Shown here in pieces: positions 1 to 5,252 of a DNA stretch of 7,786 bases; position 1 is the stretch's first letter; each line of letters begins with the position of its first letter. The stretch is from CAYMST01 sp964393115 (lineage in GTDB: Bacteria > Bacteroidota > Bacteroidia > Cytophagales > Cyclobacteriaceae): positions 1 to 7,786 of the forward strand of contig CAYMST010000225.1 of assembly GCA_964393115.1 (NCBI GenBank), in the 5' to 3' direction. A model generated the notes under the pieces. That model saw nothing but the letters and a program-made list of their open reading frames with translations. It ran no database searches and was not told where the DNA came from. A program made the position numbers and the translations under genes.

Positions 1-94
1 CAACATTTTTGATGGAAGCAAATAGAAAGCCTTCGGGTATTAGGCGTTGGGTGTCAGAAAAGTCTTGCTCGGTGATTTTGGCCAGCATGTTCAT
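1..94 (-). CDS. 5' end of an unidentified gene, cut by the window edge
   Basis: An ATG at 94-92 opens a frame that runs off the left edge; 31 codons are visible, beginning MNMLAKITEQDFSD. A second in-frame ATG (88-86) is an alternative start. It begins 9 nt after the stop of the 233-residue gene on the same strand, so it is almost certainly the next gene of the minus-strand operon. The visible part is soluble-looking with no signal peptide or membrane segment, unlike most of its neighbours. Nothing identifies its function. By position it would be another component of the putative virion gene block, or the first gene of an adjoining functional group. Confidence 0.6.
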   Translation of the reverse strand, partial: MNMLAKITEQDFSDTQRLIPEGFLFASIKNV

Positions 95-103
95 ACGTTG
101 TAG

Positions 104-805
104 TTACTTTTTGTGGTCCTTCATCAATACTTTGGTGAGAAAGAAGTATCCTCCGACCAATGCACCTAATACGAGTAACCCTTTACCGGTACTCATGAGT
201 TGCGTTTGTGCCTTGAGGTGTTCGGTTTTATGCTTTTCCTGATCTACCTTTTCGGCGATACCCTGCGTCTTGAGTGCTTCCTGTTGTACTTTGCTTTCAT
301 ATGCCTTGGTCTTCTGTACGGCTTGTTTGGTTTTTAATTCCTCCTGCGCAGCTTTATTCATGGTTTTATGCGCTTTGAGATTCCCCTTGGTAATGGTGCT
401 GCCTAGATTTTTGATTTTAATAGCTGAGGGTTGCATGGTTTTTGGAGCCGCTTTTTTGATGACCGGTTTTGTCTTGGTTACCGGTGGTTTTCTTGTTTTA
501 GGTGGCGCCACTTTTTGTATGCCTGGTACGTGTTTGGCGATCACTCGTCTATGGATCGTATTCCTTGTTTTTTGGGTAGGTCGAGAGATTCGAGAGCGTG
601 TTCTCAGGGTAGGGGAGGTAACTCTTCTAACTCCAACCCTGTGCTTAGGGCTACGCCTGTAGCTACCTCTATGTCGATATAGACGTGCGCGTCTGCTAAT
701 GCCTCTGACGGTATTTCTTCTTCTTCTCACATACTCATCTTCTTCTTCGCTTGCGACTAAGGGTTCAAGAGGCGTATTATTCACTAAGTCCAACATATTT
801 GTCAT
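104..805 (-). CDS. Arg/Lys-rich protein with C-terminal membrane anchor (putative virion protein)
   Basis: This 233-residue protein is not recognised by family. Visible layout: a short acidic patch (residues 20-24, EEEDE); a strongly basic Arg-rich region (about 26-90, starting with RRRR at 27-30) resembling nucleic-acid-condensing sequences; a Pro/Lys/Thr-rich linker (about 98-125); a long charged, probably coiled-coil helix (about 146-203) rich in Ala, Gln, Lys and Glu; and one hydrophobic segment (about 208-225, LLVLGALVGGYFFLTK) followed by a short basic tail. There is no N-terminal signal. It lies 13 nt downstream of the 152-residue gene, whose product ends in an almost identical anchor, so the two are likely partial paralogues. 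Inference: a membrane-associated structural protein with a DNA-contacting basic domain. Methionine 4 is an alternative start. Confidence 0.8.
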   Translation of the reverse strand: MTNMLDLVNNTPLEPLVASEEEDEYVRRRRNTVRGISRRARLYRHRGSYRRSPKHRVGVRRVTSPTLRTRSRISRPTQKTRNTIHRRVIAKHVPGIQKVAPPKTRKPPVTKTKPVIKKAAPKTMQPSAIKIKNLGSTITKGNLKAHKTMNKAAQEELKTKQAVQKTKAYESKVQQEALKTQGIAEKVDQEKHKTEHLKAQTQLMSTGKGLLVLGALVGGYFFLTKVLMKDHKK

Positions 806-818
806 GTTTATAGCGTAA

Positions 819-1277
819 TTATTGGGAAACAGGCGGTATGTTTTGTTTTTGCTTATTCATGAAGTAATAGCCTCCCAGAACCAGTGCCCCTACCACGAAT
901 ACGGTAGTGTTACCCCCAAAACTGGCTTTTTGGTTGAGCGGGACACTGGCTTGTTTTGGCATGGGTTGTACTGCCTTTGGCACCGTCAATGGCGTTGTTG
1001 CCGGAGGCACGGGATAAGTTGGAGACGGTTGCTCCAGCATGGTGGCTTTCAAGACGGCGGTCTGTGCTCGTTTGGCTTCAGTCTCAGCTCGTCGGTCATC
1101 ATTTTTCAACCGTCGTCGTTCGAAGCGAATCGCCCTTCGTTCTTTTCTTCTGGCTCGTCGGGCTTCTCGCCGTCGTTTGGCTTTTTTTCCAAATCCTAAA
1201 AAGGCATCTTCTTGCAATGCTTCTCGGTCCTGTTGGGCAAGTCCGGCCATTCCGAAATGGATATCCTCTCTCTGCAT
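819..1277 (-). CDS. Small Arg-rich protein with C-terminal membrane anchor (putative virion protein)
   Basis: This 152-residue protein is of unknown family. Residues about 30-72 are very Arg/Lys-rich (for example KKAKRRREARRARRKERR at 31-48) and probably form a long basic helix. Residues 83-115 are a Pro/Thr/Val-rich linker, and residues 125-141 form a hydrophobic segment (VFVVGALVLGGYYFMNK) with a short polar tail. This basic domain, Pro-rich linker and C-terminal anchor match the design of the 233-residue product next door. It starts 57 nt after the stop of the 210-residue gene and ends 13 nt before the next. Such small single-anchor basic proteins are typical of the inner-membrane set of lipid-containing phages, but no homologue can be named. 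Met10 is a possible alternative start. Confidence 0.78.
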   Translation of the reverse strand: MQREDIHFGMAGLAQQDREALQEDAFLGFGKKAKRRREARRARRKERRAIRFERRRLKNDDRRAETEAKRAQTAVLKATMLEQPSPTYPVPPATTPLTVPKAVQPMPKQASVPLNQKASFGGNTTVFVVGALVLGGYYFMNKQKQNIPPVSQ

Positions 1278-1334
1278 GGTATTATGAAGTAATCTGATTT
1301 TGGGTATTCGTTGTCATATATTTTTTGGTTCTGT

Positions 1335-1967
1335 TCATTTGGGTGAAGAAAAACCAACCTCCGCAGCAATGACCAGCCCTGTTCCGGTCATTTTGAGTAG
1401 CTTCTTCTGGTTGGCCTGTTTAGCGATAGCGGCTTCCTTAGCAGCCTGGTTGGCAGATTGCTGGGCTTTATAGGCCAACATGGTTTGCAGGGTATGGGAA
1501 TTAGCTTGCATCTTTAATAGTTTCTTCTTTTGTTTATTCCCAAACAGACTAGCGATGGAACCAACTGCTCCGGCAATTGCGGACACCGGATCGGCCCCGA
1601 TGGTAATCCCACTATTTTCTCTTTCTGGTGTACTTGTTCCCTGACCAGAGAGCATGGCGCCTACATTGAAGGAGTCTTCCGTTGAAGTCGGCCTTCCCAT
1701 ATGCTGGTATAATTCTTTGGCTAAGGCGCGATGAAAAGACTTCCCTTTTGTTTCAATGGCCCATAGCACCTGATGGGTTAATTGTTTCCCATTACTGGAG
1801 GGGGCTACCTGAATCCCATAGCTGGCTAATAGTCTTCTGACCTGTTGCTGGTGGTCCACGATAAAAACCGCTACCAAGTCCAGTACTGACTTAGTAGCAG
1901 TAGTATATTGAGCCGGTAGTTGTGTTTTAATCACCCGAACCATTAAGCTCTTTTTTGAAATTTCCAT
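1335..1967 (-). CDS. Protein with N-terminal domain shared with its neighbour, plus Gly/Ala-rich and Ala/Gln/Lys-rich helices
   Basis: This 210-residue protein is not recognised. Residues about 30-88 align by eye with residues 16-70 of the 216-residue product upstream: QV, two residues, [IL]L, then HG/YG, then V, then a KG-x-x-F-x-x-x-L block. This implies a duplicated domain. Residues 123-143 are small and hydrophobic (DPVSAIAGAVGSIASLFG), resembling an amphipathic or membrane-inserting segment. Residues 147-192 are Lys/Ala/Gln-rich helix with KKLLKM at both ends (148-153 and 188-193), and a short hydrophobic stretch (195-205) lies near the C-terminus. Its start lies inside the previous gene (25-nt overlap, different frame), indicating translational coupling. 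Likely a structural component of the same assembly; this is inference. Confidence 0.78.
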   Translation of the reverse strand: MEISKKSLMVRVIKTQLPAQYTTATKSVLDLVAVFIVDHQQQVRRLLASYGIQVAPSSNGKQLTHQVLWAIETKGKSFHRALAKELYQHMGRPTSTEDSFNVGAMLSGQGTSTPERENSGITIGADPVSAIAGAVGSIASLFGNKQKKKLLKMQANSHTLQTMLAYKAQQSANQAAKEAAIAKQANQKKLLKMTGTGLVIAAEVGFSSPK

Positions 1968-2593
1968 GCCGAACCGATCAACCCACCTGCCAGCAAAGTA
2001 GCCGCTAGGATGGCTAAAGCTTCGTGCGGTTTAACGACAATACCATCAGTGAGTATGCGGTCATTTGATGGGGTAGGGGGGATCTTTTCGGAGACTTCTT
2101 TTTTTCGTAGTCGCAACTCATTCCATACCAGACGTACCTGTTCAGCTAAGGGGACATTCGCAGGTTCTTTGTTGGCTTTTTGTACAGAATGCTCATAAAG
2201 CTCTTCTAACTCTTTGAGACCCATTTGTACCAGTTGTTGCAAGAAGTCACCTTTATCCTTTTCTCCAGTATAAGCAGAGTGGCCACAGGCATTGCAGTAA
2301 TTGTCTTCAGGAGAATAGGCGTGGCTTCCACAAGCTCCACAAAAGTGATCTTCCTTGTTTTTTTCTACTTGAATGATCGCTTTTCGGTCGGGATGGAGGG
2401 CTAAGAGTTCTTGGACAAATCGTCTTCCTTTTCGGCGCACCAGTTGCTTGGTGGCTTTGACCAGGTGATGGGCATTATGGGGTACCTCATACCCATGCTG
2501 ATCAATGAGTTGCTGGACTTGCTTGGGATCGTTGTAAACGATATAAGCAATACGGTTTTGGGCAAATCTGGATTTCTTGGTTCGTAAGGTCAT
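1943..2593 (-). CDS. Zinc-ribbon protein with C-terminal transmembrane anchor
   Basis: This 216-residue protein has two CxxC knuckles, C85-x2-C88 and C100-x2-C103, separated by 11 residues: a treble-clef/zinc-ribbon-type metal site embedded in an otherwise unfamiliar protein. The N-terminal 75 residues are basic and share a domain with the downstream 210-residue product (QVQQLIDQHGYEVP at 26-39; KGRRFVQELL at 55-64). Residues 115-172 are charged helix, and residues 189-209 (HEALAILAATLLAGGLIGSA) are a likely transmembrane helix with a basic tail. It is the first gene after the terminator at 2707-2740, so it probably needs its own promoter in 2594-2700. Its 3' end overlaps the next gene by 25 nt. 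A zinc ribbon can bind nucleic acid or just stabilise the fold; the sequence does not say which. Confidence 0.82.
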   Translation of the reverse strand: MTLRTKKSRFAQNRIAYIVYNDPKQVQQLIDQHGYEVPHNAHHLVKATKQLVRRKGRRFVQELLALHPDRKAIIQVEKNKEDHFCGACGSHAYSPEDNYCNACGHSAYTGEKDKGDFLQQLVQMGLKELEELYEHSVQKANKEPANVPLAEQVRLVWNELRLRKKEVSEKIPPTPSNDRILTDGIVVKPHEALAILAATLLAGGLIGSAWKFQKRA

Positions 2594-2616
2594 GGTACTG
2601 CTATGACATCAATTAC

Positions 2617-2674
2617 CTTGGGACAAGCCCAAGAAGTATGCATTCGCTTGCTTTTTTTATGCGACCCGTGGGTC
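2617..2674 (-). promoter_or_regulatory. Leader with two small inverted repeats upstream of the zinc-ribbon gene
   Basis: Between the terminator and the start at 2593 lie two short dyads: CTTGGG/CCCAAG (2617-2622 and 2628-2633, 5-nt loop) and GACCC/GGGTC (2663-2667 and 2670-2674). They fall where a promoter for the downstream minus-strand genes would be needed, so they may be an operator or a 5'-UTR hairpin. I found no good TAnnTTTG match on the minus strand here, so the promoter itself is not located. Confidence 0.3.
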
Positions 2675-2702
2675 AAACAAATTCACTTGTGTAGGTGGAT
2701 GG

Positions 2703-2740
2703 AAAAAAATAGCCAATAGGATTGCTCGCATTGGCTATTT
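2703..2740 (-). terminator. Rho-independent terminator after the capsid-like gene
   Basis: A perfect 11-bp stem (2707-2717 with 2730-2740; core AATAGCCAAT/ATTGGCTATT) with a 12-nt loop is followed, on the minus strand, by a T-run (2709-2703). It lies 28 nt past the stop of the 314-residue gene. It would separate, fully or partly, the upstream pair (59- and 314-residue genes) from the downstream set. Confidence 0.82.
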
Positions 2741-2768
2741 ATAACCGGAGAAGTGTATAAGCACTCGT

Positions 2769-3713
2769 TTACCTCCGCCATTTTGATCTTCCGCGTCGTC
2801 GCATGGTAAACCGGCCACGCGGCTTAACCCGGCTTCGAACTCTTCTTCGAGGTCTTGCCCGCCGGATGACTTTTCGTACCGTCTTTCGTGGTTTGCCTCT
2901 ACTCTTTTTTTTCTTGCGTTGCAACAGGTCTAATTGTGGCAGCCCAGTGGTTCGTGGTGCACGGGATAGTTCGGCTACGTTATTGCCTCGCAACAGATTC
3001 CCCATGTTGGCTCTAGCCTTGATGGTAAAAGTGAACACGACCGTTACACCATCTTTGATGAGCAGACGCAAAGAATCCTGGCCAGTAACATCCATCTCGA
3101 AAGCCGCATCATCAATAAGCTGCTGCGAGAAGTTCTGAGGACTGGTAGCGTTTCGGGGTTGATAGACTCGAACGGTATTTGATCCGGTAGCAGTTCGGCG
3201 CGTTACCTTCAGCACGTTATCGAACTGCAAAGGATTAGAAACCGACATTTTCATCCCAGCGATCTTAAACGGATTCGCCTTAGATTCTTCCCTTACCTCT
3301 TTATGGCTGGATTCTTCCACTACTACGCTGACCCCTGCCGGTTGTGCGGCTCCTTCATTTCCACCGAATAGAATAGCATCTGCATCTGCTCCGCTGGTGT
3401 TTTTGACTACTATGGTCAGGGTTCGATCGTTAGGATCTATTTTACCGATAGAAGTACTTTTATACTCATCGTAAGCATCATCATACCCGTCGTAGTCATC
3501 GTCGTCTTCCATATCGGGAAGGTATTCTATCTCTTCTTCCTCGTCATAGAAGTCATCATCATAGAAGCCATCTTCATCATCTTCATACCCGTCCAGGCCG
3601 GTGTCAAAATCATCTTCGTCTTCATAGAAGTCGTCTTCGTAGTCTTCATCGTAATCATCATAGCGATCTTCAGCTTCGCCTTCGTATCGCTCTAATTCAT
3701 CTTCGTAACTCAT
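2769..3713 (-). CDS. Candidate major capsid protein: acidic N-terminus, beta-rich core, basic C-terminal tail
   Basis: This 314-residue protein has three sharply different parts. Residues 1-83 are low-complexity Asp/Glu/Tyr (for example DDFYEDEDDFD at 27-37). Residues about 86-262 alternate hydrophobic and polar residues like a beta sandwich (RTLTIVVKNTSG at 97-108, GVTVVFTFTIKA at 222-233) with no membrane segment. Residues 266-314 are almost all Arg/Lys. It is the largest product of the cluster and has a strong terminator behind it, as expected of an abundant structural protein. About 300 residues is near the size of double-jelly-roll capsid proteins such as that of phage FLiP, but the core of about 175 residues would more readily hold one jelly roll. 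A basic tail could contact packaged nucleic acid; the acidic arm could offset it or face outward. The capsid call is inference from architecture and neighbourhood. The start follows an A-rich stretch. Confidence 0.8.
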   Translation of the reverse strand: MSYEDELERYEGEAEDRYDDYDEDYEDDFYEDEDDFDTGLDGYEDDEDGFYDDDFYDEEEEIEYLPDMEDDDDYDGYDDAYDEYKSTSIGKIDPNDRTLTIVVKNTSGADADAILFGGNEGAAQPAGVSVVVEESSHKEVREESKANPFKIAGMKMSVSNPLQFDNVLKVTRRTATGSNTVRVYQPRNATSPQNFSQQLIDDAAFEMDVTGQDSLRLLIKDGVTVVFTFTIKARANMGNLLRGNNVAELSRAPRTTGLPQLDLLQRKKKKSRGKPRKTVRKVIRRARPRRRVRSRVKPRGRFTMRRRGRSKWRR

Positions 3714-3748
3714 GTCCGTTTTTTTGTGTTATTACAGCATTCTTCTCA

Positions 3749-3776
3749 GTGTACTACACATACACCAGGGTGTAGT
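3749..3776. promoter_or_regulatory. Overlapping GTGTA/TACAC inverted repeats upstream of the capsid-like gene
   Basis: Four half-sites lie in 26 bp: GTGTA (3749-3753), TACAC (3755-3759), TACAC (3761-3765) and GTGTA (3770-3774). They can pair as a 7-bp dyad ACTACAC/GTGTAGT (3753-3759 with 3770-3776) or as TACACC/GGTGTA (3761-3766 with 3769-3774). The cluster sits 36 nt upstream of the 314-residue gene start. On the minus strand a TTTTG lies about 20 nt before TATGTGTA, a weak promoter match. It is plausibly an operator or a switchable leader hairpin controlling capsid-gene expression. Confidence 0.4.
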
Positions 3777-3783
3777 CAAGTTC

Positions 3784-3801
3784 AAAAGGAGGGAGGCTCC
3801 T
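3784..3801 (-). terminator. Weak hairpin with short T-run just after the 59-residue gene
   Basis: On the minus strand AGGAG (3801-3797) pairs with CTCCT (3791-3787) across a 5-nt loop and is followed by TTT. The stem overlaps the stop codon of the 59-residue gene. A five-base stem and short T-run make this a weak candidate, perhaps an attenuator before the capsid-like gene. Confidence 0.22.
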
Positions 3802-3979
3802 ATATCTTGGATTTGGTGGTGGATTTAAGGGTGGTACCCATTTTAGGAATCTGTTTCTTGGCTTTAACCTTTTCCCACTGAGGGGCTACGACCAGTGTAC
3901 CGATTAGGAGTCCGACCACAAGTGTCCCTCCACAATATGCCCATTGTGTCCAGGCGATATCTGTTCCTTCTTTTCCCAT
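3800..3979 (-). CDS. 59-residue single-pass membrane protein
   Basis: This small protein begins MGKEGTDIAWTQWAYCGG. It has a short N-terminus with two Trp, one strongly hydrophobic helix (about residues 15-33, ending GTLVVAP), and a basic Lys/Thr-rich tail (35-59, ending TTKSKI). It ends with TAG at 3802-3800 and starts immediately after a TAA (TAAATG). It is the first gene of the minus-strand block, 86 nt upstream of the capsid-like gene. Base composition matches the rest of the block rather than the AT-rich right half. Tiny one-helix proteins with basic tails are common in the membranes of lipid-containing phages; a holin-like or assembly role is also possible. Function is not assignable from sequence. 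Confidence 0.6.
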   Translation of the reverse strand: MGKEGTDIAWTQWAYCGGTLVVGLLIGTLVVAPQWEKVKAKKQIPKMGTTLKSTTKSKI

Positions 3980-4192
3980 TTACTTGCTTTGATTAATGGA
4001 TAAATTCGTTTGTGTTTGATCTACATAAAGCACTGGTCTCTAAACCAGCGGAAGGGCAAAATGGGTGATATCAGCAGGGCAACCAAGGTCGATTTGCGTA
4101 CCGCGGTGATAGGAAATCAAAAAAATAGAGGCGAAAAATAAGAAAGTGAGGTACGAAAAAGTTTTTGTATTCAGGAAATATTCAAGCGTGGT
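3980..4192 (-). other. Minus-strand reading frame broken by one TAG, without a clear start
   Basis: Directly upstream of the 59-residue gene, the same frame is open for 50 codons (4192-4043), meets one TAG (4042-4040), then continues 19 codons to a TAA at 3982-3980 abutting the ATG. The translation has some protein-like character (YHRGTQIDLGCPADITHF before the TAG; RPVLYVDQTQTNLSINQSK after it) but there is no ATG. It could be a gene relic, the promoter/leader of the minus-strand operon, or chance. The TAG lies inside a hairpin resembling a tRNA anticodon arm (4032-4047). Confidence 0.2.
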
Positions 4193-4227
4193 TTATACGT
4201 ATATGAAAGGGTAATGAAGACATCTGT

Positions 4228-4249
4228 TACCTGTGGAATATCACAGGTA
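4228..4249. repeat. Perfect 8-bp inverted repeat, TACCTGTG / CACAGGTA
   Basis: TACCTGTG (4228-4235) and CACAGGTA (4242-4249) are separated by GAATAT; a further ATC/GAT pair could extend the stem past a 3-nt bulge on the left. There is no T-run, so it is more like a protein-binding dyad or a structured element than a terminator. It sits between the two divergent gene sets. Confidence 0.5.
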
Positions 4250-4450
4250 GATGAATGCTTTTAAATCTTCGAAAAGTTGAATGCAATGCAATTGAAGCCA
4301 TTCAGAGTATTTGAAAATAAGGCTTTCTTTAAGTAAAGTGAAAACAATTAGGAAAATGATATTATTTAACTTTTACTAGTACCGTTATATGGAAACAAGC
4401 TGAAACAAACAGTTCAAACAACTCGATAAACTGCACTATTTCATCGATGA

Positions 4451-4482
4451 TTTGTATTTATTTTATTACCAGTATAAATTTG
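4451..4482 (+). promoter_or_regulatory. Consensus Bacteroidota promoter (TTTG, 20 nt, TAAATTTG)
   Basis: TTTG at 4451-4454 is followed after 20 nt by TAAATTTG at 4475-4482, an exact match to the TAnnTTTG -7 element of the Bacteroidota primary sigma factor with accepted spacing to the -33 TTG. Transcription would begin near 4488-4490 on the plus strand. It would give either a short transcript for the micro-ORF at 4499 or a leader of about 320 nt reaching the operon at 4808. Confidence 0.6.
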
Positions 4483-4498
4483 CTTCTATAAATCTTGA

Positions 4499-4561
4499 AT
4501 GACAGACCTTGGAAATGCTAAAAACCAACAATTGGTACAACATATTCTAAAGTCGGTCTAA
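4499..4561 (+). CDS. Possible 20-residue micro-ORF behind the promoter
   Basis: An ATG about 10 nt past the predicted transcription start opens MTDLGNAKNQQLVQHILKSV, followed by TAA. In the same frame a further 21 codons (ARYYSIKETVKHARKNQF and on) run to another TAA. The amphipathic start could be the surviving head of a decayed gene, a leader peptide, or chance; placement relative to the promoter is the only real support. Confidence 0.15.
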   Translation: MTDLGNAKNQQLVQHILKSV

Positions 4562-4807
4562 GCAAGATATTACAGCATAAAAGAAACAGTTAAGCACGCG
4601 AGAAAGAATCAATTTCTGTTTCGGTAATGCACGGTGTAGAGATTGTTTTTTCAAAACACTAAGAATTATGCTTTAAGGAATAAAAGAGTTAGCTCTGTTG
4701 AATATCGATTGCTTTGCGCCAAATATATTGATGCGAACAGAATAGTCTATAGTTCGATTTAGCACACATTTTGAAACTTTATCGGAAAACCATTAAGTAG
4801 GACCGAG

Positions 4808-5242
4808 ATGATGAAATATCACATTTATATATTTATTCTAGTACTACATTTCGGGGCTAGTGCAGCACAAAGACAGTCGAACAACCAATTGTTGTTAAAT
4901 AAAATTGAATCTCAGGAGAATTTATGTGGAAAATCATTTAAGAACAAAACTAGAGAAATACTTAGGACAACTAAATCAGGTTCCTCTAAGGGAAATAGAC
5001 AGTTGGATTTGAATTGGAAAGCAATTCAACCTTTGTTTAGCGGATCGGATTTTGATAAAATATATTTATTCGACTCTTAGAGAAAGATTAAACTCAAGAT
5101 CGAAGAAACAATTAGCTTACATTTTAGCGAATTAATACTTCCTGAGAAGGTTGGAAAGTGTTTGGCAAAAGAACTACGTGATCAATTGATTAGTGAAGCC
5201 ATTAGTGATGTTCAAGATGGTACTTTAGAACAATACTATTAA
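4808..5242 (+). pseudogene. Small secreted protein gene interrupted by one in-frame TAG
   Basis: The frame begins MMKYHIYIFILVLHFGASAAQ, a clear signal peptide (hydrophobic 5-17, cleavage plausibly after ASA at 17-19). It runs 90 codons to TAG (5078-5080), then stays open in the same frame for 53 more codons (RKIKLKIEETISLHFSEL onward, ending LEQYY) to TAA at 5240-5242. The second half is charged, helical and protein-like, so the simplest reading is a ~144-residue exported protein with one nonsense mutation; amber readthrough or a sequencing error are alternatives. If translation stops at TAG the product is a 90-residue exported protein. The full frame ends 10 nt before the O-antigen-ligase-like gene, the spacing expected inside an operon. 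The family is not recognised. ATG codons at 4808 and 4811 both serve as possible starts. Confidence 0.6.
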
Positions 5243-5252
5243 AAACTGTATT

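Larger units (their letters stand above)
4193..4807. other. AT-rich region with no convincing intact gene
   Basis: About 615 bases separate the divergent minus- and plus-strand gene sets. Frames on both strands are short and stop-rich. The stretch holds an inverted repeat (4228-4249), one good promoter (4451-4482), a 20-codon micro-ORF (4499-4561), and a 39-codon stretch open in the same frame as the gene at 4808 (about 4641-4760) without a start. The composition change relative to 1-4130 suggests the junction between the minus-strand cassette and host-like DNA lies near 4100-4200. Confidence 0.6.

Noticed and set aside
9..242. Plus-strand frame of 77 codons at the left edge
   Set aside because: Crosses the end of the 233-residue gene and the start of the next minus-strand gene antisense; composition shows no sign of selection.
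270..662. Plus-strand open frame of 130 codons (and an overlapping 83-codon frame at 431-682)
   Set aside because: Lies wholly antisense to the well-supported 233-residue gene; its Leu/Cys/Val richness is what the complement of Arg/Lys/Thr codons gives.
822..1297. Three overlapping plus-strand frames (822-1199, 956-1297, 1039-1287)
   Set aside because: Shadows of the Arg-rich 152-residue gene; the minus-strand product has a sensible domain layout and operon position.
2803..3138. Plus-strand frame of 111 codons
   Set aside because: Antisense to the basic tail and core of the capsid-like gene; no independent start context.
2769..3713. Eukaryotic-like nucleolar or histone chaperone protein because of acidic and Arg-rich ends
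   Set aside because: Low-complexity charge alone is not homology; the beta-rich core and phage-like neighbours favour a structural protein.
4020..4120. A complete tRNA gene suggested by the anticodon-arm-like hairpin and a GGTCGATTT reminiscent of a T-arm
   Set aside because: The loop has six bases rather than seven, no D-arm or acceptor stem pairs, and the T-arm-like stretch is too far away; at most a relic.
3980..4200. A dif/XerCD-type attachment site at the cassette edge
   Set aside because: No pair of recognisable XerC/XerD half-sites could be read; the junction cannot be fixed without a cassette-free relative.
4641..4760. A 39-codon open stretch in frame with the gene at 4808
   Set aside because: No start codon, stops on both sides and before 4808; length is within chance for AT-rich DNA.
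4193..4807. CRISPR array or tandem repeats in the AT-rich gap
   Set aside because: No direct repeats with regular spacing are present; only isolated short dyads.
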